Shown: one piece after another, positions 40,891 to 47,684 of the stretch | How the letters are laid out: every line of letters starts with the position of its first letter | Numbering within the stretch: position 1 is the first letter of the stretch | NCBI GenBank assembly: GCA_023444095.1 | Contig: JAEZRP010000039.1 | Coordinates: forward strand, 1 to 50,115 | Source: Bacillota bacterium | GTDB taxonomy: Bacteria; Bacillota; Clostridia; Christensenellales; Aristaeellaceae | Length of the DNA: 50,115 nt | Reading direction: 5' to 3' | The notes under the pieces: generated by a model | The model's input: the letters and a program-made list of their open reading frames with translations, nothing else | The model's database searches: none | What the model was told of the DNA's origin: nothing | Program-made: the position numbers and the translations under genes

Positions 40891-42504
40891 CTACTTCCTC
40901 CACTTGTCCGCGAGGCTCTGCACCTGGCTCTCGAATTTGGCGAGCTCCTTGTTGGCAAGGCCCCTGTTGTCGCGCGCGACGTCCATGAGCCGCGCGACGG
41001 CGGCGAGGAGCCGGGCGTGGGCGCGCGCGGCGCGGTCGGACTTGCGGGTGGGCACGTCCGCGACCTTGACGCCCTGGGTGACGAGTTCGGGCTCGCCCGT
41101 GAGAAGGTCGAAGGAGGTGCCGCTGTAGGGCGCGAAGGCCTCGTAGCCGAGGTCGTCCGCGATGTGGTCGGTGAATGCCACACAGGATTCGTCGTCGCCG
41201 TGGAGGACGAACACCTGCTTCGGGCGCAGCTTCATGCCGGTGAGCCAGTTTGTGAGGCCGAGCCTGTCCGCGTGCCCGCTCGTGTCCGTGAGCGCCGCGA
41301 CCTCGCACCGGACGGCGATCTCTTCCCCGAAGAGCTTGACGTGCTTCGCGCCTTCGAGGAGCGCGCGCCCGAGCGTGCCCTCCGACTGGTAGCCCGCGAA
41401 GAGCAGGAGGCTCTCGGGCCGCCAGAGGTTGTGCTTCAGGTGGTGCCGGATGCGGCCCGCCTCGCACATGCCGCTCGCGGAGATGATGACCTTGGGGGTC
41501 GGGTCGAGGTTGATGCCCTTCGAATCCTCGACGGCCTCCGAAATGTTCAGGTTCGAGAACCAGATGGGGTTGACGCCGCTCTCGATGAGCGCGCGCGTCT
41601 GGTCGTTGAGGATGGCCGGATCGCATTGGAGAAGGACGCCCGTCGCGGCTTCCGCAAGCGGGCTGTCGAGCCAGACGGGGAAATCCCCGTGCCCGGAGAC
41701 GAGGCTTTTCGCCTTGATCTCGCGGATGAAGTAGAGAAGCTCCTGCGCGCGGCCCACGGCGAAGGCGGGGATGACCACGTTCCCGCCCCGGTCGAATGTC
41801 TTCTGCATGTGCGCCGCGAGCGCGGTCACGTAATCGGCGCGCGCCTTGTCGTGCAGCCGGTCGCCGTAGGTGGACTCCATCACCACGTAGTCCGCGCCCT
41901 CGATGGGCTCGGGGTCGCGAAGAAAGGGCCGGGAAAGGTTCCCGATGTCGCCGCTGAAGGCGATGGAGCGCGTCTCCCCGTTCTCGGTGAGAGAAAGCTC
42001 GATGGAGGCCGCGCCGAGGAGGTGTCCCGCGTTCGTGAAGCGCGCCTCGACGTGCTCGCTCACGCGCAGCCGCTCGCCGTACCGGCACGGGCGCATGAGC
42101 TTTAAAAGCCCCTCGACGTCCTCCGTGGTGTAGATGGGCTTCACTTCCTCCTCGCCCGCGCGCATGCCCTTGCGGTTCTGCCACGAGGCCTCGAATTCCT
42201 GAATCCCCGCGGAATCGCGCAGCATGATGTCGCAAAGGTTGCACGTCGCGGCGGTCGCCCACACCTTGCCCCGGAACCCGTTTTTGTAAAGCAGCGGGAG
42301 GTTGCCCGAGTGGTCGATGTGCGCGTGGGTCAGAAGCACCATGTCGATCTTGGCGGGGCTCACGGGCAGGGACTGCGTGACGAACATGTCCCGGCCCTGC
42401 TCCATGCCGCAGTCGACGAGGATCCGCTCGCCCCCGACTTCGATCAAGGTGAGACTCCCGGTCACCTCGTGGGTCGCCCCGAGAAACGTAACTTTCATAC
42501 TCAT
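40891..42504 (-). CDS. MBL-fold beta-CASP RNA-processing exonuclease
   Basis: A metallo-beta-lactamase nuclease with beta-CASP cap (COG1236-type, related to Ysh1/RNase J). The 537-residue product has the zinc signature LLTHAHIDHSGNLP near residue 65, AGHLLGAASIEL, FSGDIGNLSRPFL, MESTYGDRLHD, and the beta-CASP landmarks VVIPAFAVGRAQELLYF, IISASGMCEAGRIRHHL and FVLHGDDES. A C-terminal helical extension (about residues 470-537) is rich in Arg and Ala. The ATG at 42502-42504 has AAGGA upstream; a second ATG lies two codons later. Last gene of the operon that starts with the GntR-type regulator. Substrate is likely RNA, but not known. Confidence 0.88.
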   Translation of the reverse strand: MSMKVTFLGATHEVTGSLTLIEVGGERILVDCGMEQGRDMFVTQSLPVSPAKIDMVLLTHAHIDHSGNLPLLYKNGFRGKVWATAATCNLCDIMLRDSAGIQEFEASWQNRKGMRAGEEEVKPIYTTEDVEGLLKLMRPCRYGERLRVSEHVEARFTNAGHLLGAASIELSLTENGETRSIAFSGDIGNLSRPFLRDPEPIEGADYVVMESTYGDRLHDKARADYVTALAAHMQKTFDRGGNVVIPAFAVGRAQELLYFIREIKAKSLVSGHGDFPVWLDSPLAEAATGVLLQCDPAILNDQTRALIESGVNPIWFSNLNISEAVEDSKGINLDPTPKVIISASGMCEAGRIRHHLKHNLWRPESLLLFAGYQSEGTLGRALLEGAKHVKLFGEEIAVRCEVAALTDTSGHADRLGLTNWLTGMKLRPKQVFVLHGDDESCVAFTDHIADDLGYEAFAPYSGTSFDLLTGEPELVTQGVKVADVPTRKSDRAARAHARLLAAVARLMDVARDNRGLANKELAKFESQVQSLADKWRK

Positions 42505-42518
42505 TTGGATTTCCGTCC

Positions 42519-43058
42519 TTACTGTAAATGCTTCATCGCGAGTTCGATCGCGCATACGGTAAAAAGCTGGTTGATCCGCGCGTCCGCGATGGCGCGCCCG
42601 ACCTCGCTCATGGGGAGGAGCACCACCTCGATGTCCTCCGACACGTCAAACTCCGTCAGGTCCGTGAGAACCACGTCCGTCAAAAGGTAGGTATAGACGC
42701 GGTTGTTGCTGGTCGACGGATTCGCGTACAGGCTCGAGAGCAGAACGGGCGGCTTGTCCGAGGTATAGCCAGTCTCCTCCCGCAGCTCCCGCGCGATGGC
42801 CGCGTCCGGGGCCTCGCCCGGCATGGGCGCCCCCGCGGGCGTCTCCAGAAAGAAGGCGCCCGCGCCGTGGCGATACTGCCGTTCCAGAACGATCTCCCGG
42901 TTCGGCGTGACCGCCACGCAGTTTACCCAGTCGGCGTACTCGCAGACGTGATATTCCTCGATGATGAGCCCGCTCGGCAAAAGGCATTTATCGGTCCGAA
43001 GATTGCCGTACGCGGTCTTGTACAGGTATTCACTTCTGAGCACCTTCCATTTGTTCAT
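42519..43058 (-). CDS. NUDIX hydrolase 3 (ADP-ribose pyrophosphatase type)
   Basis: The 179-residue product is of the NudF/YqkG type, which cleaves ADP-ribose to AMP and ribose 5-phosphate. Motifs: VLERQYRHGAGAFFLETPAG before the box, then APDAAIARELREETGY giving the Nudix box, and a proline at the family-typical position in ANPSTSNNRVYTYL. CGGAGCG lies before the ATG. It is 14 bases from the beta-CASP gene and 12 from darA, so one transcript. Confidence 0.9.
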   Translation of the reverse strand: MNKWKVLRSEYLYKTAYGNLRTDKCLLPSGLIIEEYHVCEYADWVNCVAVTPNREIVLERQYRHGAGAFFLETPAGAPMPGEAPDAAIARELREETGYTSDKPPVLLSSLYANPSTSNNRVYTYLLTDVVLTDLTEFDVSEDIEVVLLPMSEVGRAIADARINQLFTVCAIELAMKHLQ

Positions 43059-43070
43059 CGCTCGCTCCGA

Positions 43071-43397
43071 TCATATGTTGAGCTTCTGCTCTACCGGCAT
43101 CACGAACACCGTCGCTCCGCCGACCCTCGTCTCCACGGGGTAGACCACGTGCATGCCCGTCTCCATCGCGTAGGGGTAGGAGGGGAGCGTTATCTTCCTG
43201 GTCTTGCATGTATCGCGAATCAACGCCATCGCCTCGTCCAGCCGGTCGTCCTCGACGCCCAGCATGAGCGTGGTATTCCCGGTGCGGAGAAATCCGCCCG
43301 TGGACGCGAGCTTTGTCGCGCGAAAGCCCTCCTTCATGAGCTTGTTGAGAAGCGTCCGTTCGTCGTCGTTCTGGATAATCGCAATGATGAGTTTCAT
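43071..43397 (-). CDS. darA: Cyclic-di-AMP receptor DarA/PstA (P-II-like, DUF970)
   Basis: DarA is a trimeric P-II-like protein that binds cyclic-di-AMP. The 108-residue product opens MKLIIAIIQNDDERTLLNKL and has EGFRATKLASTGGFLRTGNT, the core loop that contacts c-di-AMP, then TLMLGVEDDRLDEAMALIRD and the closing ATVFVMPVEQ. Length is normal. The ATG (43395-43397) follows AAGGGA; a GTG two codons upstream is less likely. In Bacillus and Listeria darA sits near tmk and holB; here it lies directly after a GntR-RCK_C regulator, itself of a type known to bind c-di-AMP. Confidence 0.93.
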   Translation of the reverse strand: MKLIIAIIQNDDERTLLNKLMKEGFRATKLASTGGFLRTGNTTLMLGVEDDRLDEAMALIRDTCKTRKITLPSYPYAMETGMHVVYPVETRVGGATVFVMPVEQKLNI

Positions 43398-43437
43398 TCT
43401 CACACACTCCCTTCTGAATCGGATTGTTTTTCGGATC

Positions 43438-44058
43438 CTATGGCTTCTTCCCGGCGGCGAGCGCCCTGACGCGTTCCGCCGCGCCGGGTTCGCCCACGAA
43501 GATGAGTCCGTCTCCGTCGTAAAGTTCCGCGTTCGGCCCGGGGGAGAGGATCACGCGCTTCCCGCGCCGGATCCCGACAATCGTCGCGCCCGTGGTCTGC
43601 CAGAACTGGAGCTTCCCGATGCTCTTGCCAATGAGTTTCGAACCCTGCTCGACCTTCTCCTCGTAATAGGGCATCTGAGGCTTCTGGATCTTCTGCGCCC
43701 GCGTCATTTCCGAGGCTATGTCCAGGATCTCGAGACTCAGGTCGCTGTGCCTCGACACCAGCTCCCTGAAACGCATTTCCAAGCCCTTGCGCTCCTCCTC
43801 TCCTGCGCGGCTTTTCACGTACTGCCGCGCGCTTTCCTGAGAGATCGCATATACGCCGCTCCCGGCGCGGATCTCGACGACCTTCATGTCGTTGAGAAGC
43901 TTCAGCGCCCGCCGGATCGTTTCGGGCGACACCCCGTATTCCGAGGCGAGAAGCGACCTGCCCGACATCTTCTTTTTAACCGGAATTTCGCCCGTTGCAA
44001 CGCGCGAGGCGATGTCATACGCAATTCTGTGATATTGGGGCATCTGTGTGTCTTCCAT
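43438..44058 (-). CDS. GntR-type regulator with RCK_C (TrkA_C) domain, BusR-like
   Basis: The 206-residue product has a GntR winged helix at the N terminus (YHRIAYDIASRVATGEIPVK; LASEYGVSPETIRRALKLLN; VEIRAGSGVYAIS), a coiled region (about 75-125), and a C-terminal RCK_C domain (GKSIGKLQFWQTTGATIVGI, RRGKRVILSPGPNAELYDGD, GLIFVGEPGA). The same plan is seen in BusR of Lactococcus and Streptococcus, a c-di-AMP-responsive repressor of a betaine transporter. No betaine transporter lies here. GGGAGG precedes the ATG at 44056-44058. It probably represses its own operon through the 12-bp inverted repeat at 44108-44145. Confidence 0.87.
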   Translation of the reverse strand: MEDTQMPQYHRIAYDIASRVATGEIPVKKKMSGRSLLASEYGVSPETIRRALKLLNDMKVVEIRAGSGVYAISQESARQYVKSRAGEEERKGLEMRFRELVSRHSDLSLEILDIASEMTRAQKIQKPQMPYYEEKVEQGSKLIGKSIGKLQFWQTTGATIVGIRRGKRVILSPGPNAELYDGDGLIFVGEPGAAERVRALAAGKKP

Positions 44059-44098
44059 CCCGTAGGCCTCCCGTTCCCTGCCTTCCTTTGTTAAATCC

Positions 44099-44127
44099 AG
44101 TATAAACCAACAACCGCCATCTGTCAA
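44099..44127 (-). promoter_or_regulatory. Promoter of the GntR-darA-NUDIX-beta-CASP operon
   Basis: Minus strand TTGACA (44122-44127), 17-base spacer, TATACT (44099-44104). The -35 box is exactly at the centre of a 12-bp inverted repeat. Confidence 0.88.
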
Positions 44128-44145
44128 GCGGTGTGGCGGTTGTTG
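44108..44145. promoter_or_regulatory. 12-bp inverted repeat operator over the promoter
   Basis: CAACAACCGCCA (44108-44119), 14-base gap, TGGCGGTTGTTG (44134-44145), perfect. It spans the -35 box and part of the spacer, so a bound dimer or tetramer would block transcription. The best candidate binder is the product of the first gene of the operon. Confidence 0.78.
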
Positions 44146-44174
44146 ATAGGCTTTTTGGGAAACGGAACGCCTGC

Positions 44175-44514
44175 TCACATTTGGTCGGAAAGGAGCGGGC
44201 GAATCCGCGTTCGGGATTCGCGGCGCACATGGAGCGCGGCGGCGGTCGCGGCCAGCTCCGCGAGGGGGAACGCGTACCACGCGCGCGCAACGCCCGCGAT
44301 GCGCTCCAGAAGGGACGCGGTCGGCAGGGGCACCCCGGGCAGGCGCAGCGGCGCGCCGAAAAAGTCTTGCGCGCGCCGTCGCCCGCAAGAAAATGGGCAG
44401 TCCTACCTTATATATGACGGCGACGGCGCGCGCATTCGGCCGGAAGATCCAGAACTGAAACTTCAGGCGACCCCGCACACATCCCGCACGCGCGGACGAA
44501 CGCATTTCCGCCAT
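44175..44514 (-). pseudogene. Decayed MATE efflux pump
   Basis: Two pieces in different frames resemble one MATE transporter. The first (about 44514-44390) encodes LKFQFWIFRPNARAVAV then IYKVGLP, the loop and helix that open the second half of MATE proteins. The second (about 44384-44175) encodes AGVARAWYAFPLAELAATAA, typical of the last MATE helices, and ends at a stop (44175-44177). Between them several helices are missing, and the N-terminal half is gone. The intact MarR gene lies just upstream in the same direction, as in functional marR-MATE operons. Recognition is from conserved patterns only. Confidence 0.55.
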
Positions 44515-44555
44515 CTCGCCCCCGCAGAATTGTGGACGCGGCGCTGTTGCGCCGC

Positions 44556-45035
44556 TCAGTCGCGCCGTCCCCCGCGGCCGTGGTGGCCGCACCGGTGATG
44601 CGGATCGCCGCGATACTCGTCCCGCCCGCGCGGCGCGGATTTCTCGATGTGCTCGTTGATGCGCGTCACGAGCGCGAGAAGCTGCTCCTTTTCCCGCTCG
44701 TCCAGACAGTCGAACACGCCCGCGGACGCCTCCGCGCGCCGCTCGGCGCACGCCCGCGCCTCGCGCGCGCCCTGCTCGGTGAGGAATACCCGCATCATGC
44801 GCCTGTCCTCCGCGCTCGCGCGGCGCTCCACGAGGCCGTTGGCCTCGAGCTTTCCCAGCACCTCGCTCAAGGAGCCCGAGCGTACGACCACGATGTCCTG
44901 CAGATCGCGCTGGGTGATTCCGTCGTTCTCGAGAAGGATGCCGAGCAGTCTACCCTGCCCGGCGCGGCCGTCCGACATCCGGTGCATGCTGTGCGCGAGC
45001 ACGCGCATCGCCGCGTGCAGCTCCCGTTCGTCCAT
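44556..45035 (-). CDS. MarR family regulator with His-rich tail
   Basis: The 159-residue product has the MarR winged helix: GRLLGILLENDGITQRDLQD, VVRSGSLSEVLGKLEANGLV (recognition helix) and ERRASAEDRRMMRVFLTEQG (wing). The last 16 residues, DPHHRCGHHGRGGRRD, hold four His and one Cys and could bind metal; this is not part of the usual fold. Upstream a perfect palindrome lies on its promoter, so it should be self-repressing. The MATE gene it would have controlled is broken. Confidence 0.9.
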   Translation of the reverse strand: MDERELHAAMRVLAHSMHRMSDGRAGQGRLLGILLENDGITQRDLQDIVVVRSGSLSEVLGKLEANGLVERRASAEDRRMMRVFLTEQGAREARACAERRAEASAGVFDCLDEREKEQLLALVTRINEHIEKSAPRGRDEYRGDPHHRCGHHGRGGRRD

Positions 45036-45063
45036 CCATGATCACCATCCTTTCGTTACCGAC

Positions 45064-45092
45064 AGTATAGCGCGCCGGCACGCGGAAGTCAA
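45064..45092 (-). promoter_or_regulatory. Promoter of the marR gene
   Basis: Minus strand TTGACT (45087-45092), 17-base spacer, TATACT (45064-45069). Confidence 0.8.
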
Positions 45093-45102
45093 GGTACCTT
45101 GA
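45089..45102. promoter_or_regulatory. Palindromic MarR operator
   Basis: TCAAGGTACCTTGA, a perfect 14-bp palindrome overlapping the -35 box of marR. Position and symmetry are right for MarR autoregulation. Confidence 0.72.
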
Positions 45103-45260
45103 AATTTACGAGCAAGACACAGAAAGATCGAGGGCGAGCGGTGCGGTATTTTCGTTTTAAACGAGGAGCCGAGGCGAAGGCGTAGTAGAGCTACGTCGAG
45201 CCGACAGCGACGAAGGATTGGGCGAAAAGACAAGCCGAGCGTTATCGAGATTTCTGAGGA
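45103..45260. repeat. GA-rich intergenic element of unknown type
   Basis: About 160 bases without a credible gene. It has a purine-rich plus strand with repeated GCGA, GACGA and GAAG motifs and a CGTAG-TAGAG-CTACG hairpin (45181-45195). It resembles intergenic elements I remember from other Clostridia, either a MITE-like repeat or an uncharacterised RNA. Its ends cannot be fixed from one copy. Confidence 0.35.
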
Positions 45261-45263
45261 TTG

Positions 45264-45292
45264 CGCTGATTGACAATGTGTTGCAATCAGCG
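45264..45292. promoter_or_regulatory. 9-bp inverted repeat operator before the dehydrogenase gene
   Basis: CGCTGATTG (45264-45272), 11-base gap, CAATCAGCG (45284-45292), perfect. It covers the -35 box and spacer of the promoter at 45270-45298, so the gene is probably repressible. Confidence 0.72.
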
Positions 45293-45298
45293 TATGAT
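45270..45298 (+). promoter_or_regulatory. Promoter of the dehydrogenase gene
   Basis: TTGACA (45270-45275), 17-base spacer, TATGAT (45293-45298), 35 bases before the ATG. Confidence 0.8.
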
Positions 45299-45332
45299 TA
45301 CGTTAACAAAAGAATGCGCAGGAGGGACGACG

Positions 45333-46355
45333 ATGCTTCAGCAGGTGATGACAAGGCCGGGGGAGATCGAGTTTCAGGACGTGGCGATTCCGGGGGTCGC
45401 GGAGAATCAGGTCCTCATCCGGGTCATGCGGATCGGCGTCTGCGGATCGGACATCCACGTGTACCACGGGGAGCACCCCTTCACGCGCTATCCGGTGACG
45501 CAGGGCCACGAGATCTCCGGCGAGATTGTGAAAATCGGCGCGCGCGTGGAGGGCCTTCTGGTCGGCCAGCGGGTCACCGTGGAGCCGCAGCTGGTCTGCG
45601 GAAAGTGCCACCCCTGCCGCAACGGGAAGTACAACCTGTGCGAGAAGCTGAGGGTGATGGGCTTTCAAGCGACGGGGCTCGCGTCCCAGTTCTTCGCCGT
45701 GGACGAAAAAAAGGTCACGCCGCTTCCGGACGACATGAGCTTTGACGAGGGCGCGCTCATCGAGCCGCTCGCGGTGGCGGTGCACGCGGTGCGGCAGATG
45801 GGTTCCGTCAGGGGGATGAAGGTCGCGGTGCTGGGCGCCGGCCCCATCGGGAATCTGGTCGCGCAGGCGGCGAAGGGGATGGGCGCGCAATCGGTCCTCA
45901 TCACGGACGTGAGCGACTTCCGGCTTCAGAAGGCGCGGGAGTGCGGCGTTTCCCACACGGTCAACACCCGGACGCGCGACTTCGGAAAGGCGCTGACCGA
46001 GGCGTTCGGCCCGGACAGGGCGGATGTGATCTACGACTGCGCGGGGAACGACGTGACCATGGGACAGGCGATCGCGCACGCGCGCAAGGGGAGCGACATC
46101 GTGCTGGTGGCCGTGTTCGCGGACCGGGCGAAGATCGACCTCGCGGTGCTCAACGATCACGAGCTCACCCTCAAAAGCTCCATGATGTACCGCCACGAGG
46201 ACTACGTAGGCGCCATCGAGCTCGTGCAGGCGGGCCGCGTCAAGCTTCGGCCCCTCATCACAAAGCACTTCGCCTTCGAGGAGTATCTCGACGCCTACCG
46301 ATTCATCGACAAGAACCGGGAGACGACGCTCAAGGTGCTGATCGACATCAACTGA
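45333..46355 (+). CDS. Zinc-dependent sugar-alcohol/threonine-type dehydrogenase (MDR family)
   Basis: A 340-residue medium-chain dehydrogenase. Catalytic zinc ligands are visible in RIGVCGSDIHVYHGEHPF and GHEISGEIVKIG; the structural zinc site has four cysteines in CGKCHPCRNGKYNLC. The Rossmann motif is VAVLGAGPIGNLVAQAAKGM, and ITDVSDFRLQKARECG follows. The pattern fits sorbitol, xylitol, galactitol-phosphate or L-threonine dehydrogenases; substrate cannot be decided. GGAGGG lies 5 bases before the ATG at 45333. An operator covers its promoter and a hairpin terminator follows, so it is a single-gene unit. Confidence 0.9.
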   Translation: MLQQVMTRPGEIEFQDVAIPGVAENQVLIRVMRIGVCGSDIHVYHGEHPFTRYPVTQGHEISGEIVKIGARVEGLLVGQRVTVEPQLVCGKCHPCRNGKYNLCEKLRVMGFQATGLASQFFAVDEKKVTPLPDDMSFDEGALIEPLAVAVHAVRQMGSVRGMKVAVLGAGPIGNLVAQAAKGMGAQSVLITDVSDFRLQKARECGVSHTVNTRTRDFGKALTEAFGPDRADVIYDCAGNDVTMGQAIAHARKGSDIVLVAVFADRAKIDLAVLNDHELTLKSSMMYRHEDYVGAIELVQAGRVKLRPLITKHFAFEEYLDAYRFIDKNRETTLKVLIDIN

Positions 46356-46400
46356 CCGGGAACGGATGCCTGAAACAGGCGGGATTCCGTTTCAAATCCG

Positions 46401-46432
46401 GCCCGCCGCCCGCGCGGCGGGCTTCTGCTTTC
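46401..46432 (+). terminator. Terminator after the dehydrogenase gene
   Basis: GCCCGCCGC (46401-46409), loop CCGC, GCGGCGGGC (46414-46422), then TTCTGCTTT. Confidence 0.75.
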
Positions 46433-46560
46433 CGAAATTATTGCGTAAAAATGGGAATTATCTGCCGAATGGAAGGATCGTATCGGCCATCAAAGACGAA
46501 AATACAACGCAAGGACTGGAATCCGCCGGAAACGGGGAATCACGCCGTACGATTATCCAT

Positions 46561-46589
46561 TTGATCGCGAGGATGATTTATGGTATGCT
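46561..46589 (+). promoter_or_regulatory. Promoter of the URO-D family gene
   Basis: TTGATC (46561-46566), 17-base spacer, TATGCT (46584-46589), 30 bases before the ATG. The rest of the 46433-46560 gap shows nothing else. Confidence 0.65.
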
Positions 46590-46619
46590 GCTTCCAGCAA
46601 AAGAATCGGGGGAATGGGA

Positions 46620-47684
46620 ATGGCAAAACTGACGACGCGCGAGCGCCTGAAGCGGATGTACGAGCACCGGGACGCGGACCGGGTGCCCGTCATGGATTCG
46701 CCCTGGAAGGAGACCATCGAGCGCTGGATGGGGGAGGGCATGCCGACGAGCGACTACGTCGCGCACTTCGACCTGGACAGGACGGCCTACATATCGACCG
46801 ACAACTCGCCGCGGCTCCCGGAGACCATCGTCTCGGAGGACGACGAGCACGTCGTCCGGACGACCAAGTGGGGCGCGACCACGCGCACCTACAAGAAGCT
46901 GACGACCACGCCCGAGCACCTCGGCTTCGCCGTCACCACGCCTGACGAATGGGAAAAGGTCAGGGACCGGATGGCCCCCTCGGACGACCGCATCCCGTGG
47001 GAGTGGCTGAAAAAGAACTACAGGAACTGGCGCGAGGAGGACCGCTGGATCACGGGCGGGCTCTGGTTCGGCTTTGACATCACCCACTCGTACATGGTGG
47101 GCACCGAGACCATGCTCATGGCGATGCTCGAGGAGCCGGAGTGGGTCCAGGACATGGTCAACCACGAGCTCGACGTCTCCCTCGCCATGCTCGAGCGCAT
47201 CTGGGACGCGGGCTACACGTTCGACGAGGTGCACTGGTACGACGACATGGGCTACAAGCAGTCGCAGTTTTTCTCCATGCGCGTGTACCGCGAGCTGATC
47301 AAGCCCGCGCATCAGCGCGCCATCGACTGGGCGCACGCGCACGGCTGCGTGGCGCGGCTCCACTCCTGCGGCGATGTCACGCCCTTCGTGCCGGAGCTCG
47401 TCTCCATGGGCCTTGACGGGCTCAACCCCCTCGAGGTGAAGGCCGGGATGCAGCCCGCGGCGCTCAAGAAGGAGTTCGGCGATCGTCTCCTCTTCCACGG
47501 TGGGATCAACGCCGTCAACTGGGACAAGCCGGAGGTCATTACGGTGGAGATCGAGCGCGTGGTGCCGGTCATGAAGGAGAACGGCGGCTACATATTCGCC
47601 TCCGATCACTCCATCCCGCCGCACGTCGGCTATCAGGATTTCAAAAACATCATCGAAACGGTGAAGCGGGTGGGAAGCTATTGA
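46620..47684 (+). CDS. Uroporphyrinogen decarboxylase family protein (non-HemE)
   Basis: The 354-residue product is a TIM-barrel URO-D relative. It starts MAKLTTRERLKRMYEHRDAD and RVPVMDSPW, and has VEARLHSCG-like VARLHSCGDVTPFVPELVSM, LNPLEVKAGMQP, LLFHGGINAVNWDKPEVI and FASDHSIPPHVGYQDFKNII. It lacks the HemE substrate signature, so it is not the heme enzyme. Family members next to carbohydrate genes are usually of unknown function; others are corrinoid methyltransferases. The ATG at 46620 is favoured over 46614 by spacing from CGGGGGA. Its TGA overlaps the TTG start of an AraC gene, so they are co-translated. Confidence 0.83.
   Translation: MAKLTTRERLKRMYEHRDADRVPVMDSPWKETIERWMGEGMPTSDYVAHFDLDRTAYISTDNSPRLPETIVSEDDEHVVRTTKWGATTRTYKKLTTTPEHLGFAVTTPDEWEKVRDRMAPSDDRIPWEWLKKNYRNWREEDRWITGGLWFGFDITHSYMVGTETMLMAMLEEPEWVQDMVNHELDVSLAMLERIWDAGYTFDEVHWYDDMGYKQSQFFSMRVYRELIKPAHQRAIDWAHAHGCVARLHSCGDVTPFVPELVSMGLDGLNPLEVKAGMQPAALKKEFGDRLLFHGGINAVNWDKPEVITVEIERVVPVMKENGGYIFASDHSIPPHVGYQDFKNIIETVKRVGSY

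Noticed and set aside
43204..44094. 296-codon plus-strand frame over darA and the GntR gene
   Set aside because: Antisense shadow; both minus-strand products are clear family members.
43438..44751. 437-residue single protein including the GntR gene and upstream sequence
   Set aside because: The N-terminal 230 residues are low-complexity and overlap marR, the operator and the MATE remnant; the real start at 44058 has a GGGAGG site and a promoter in front.
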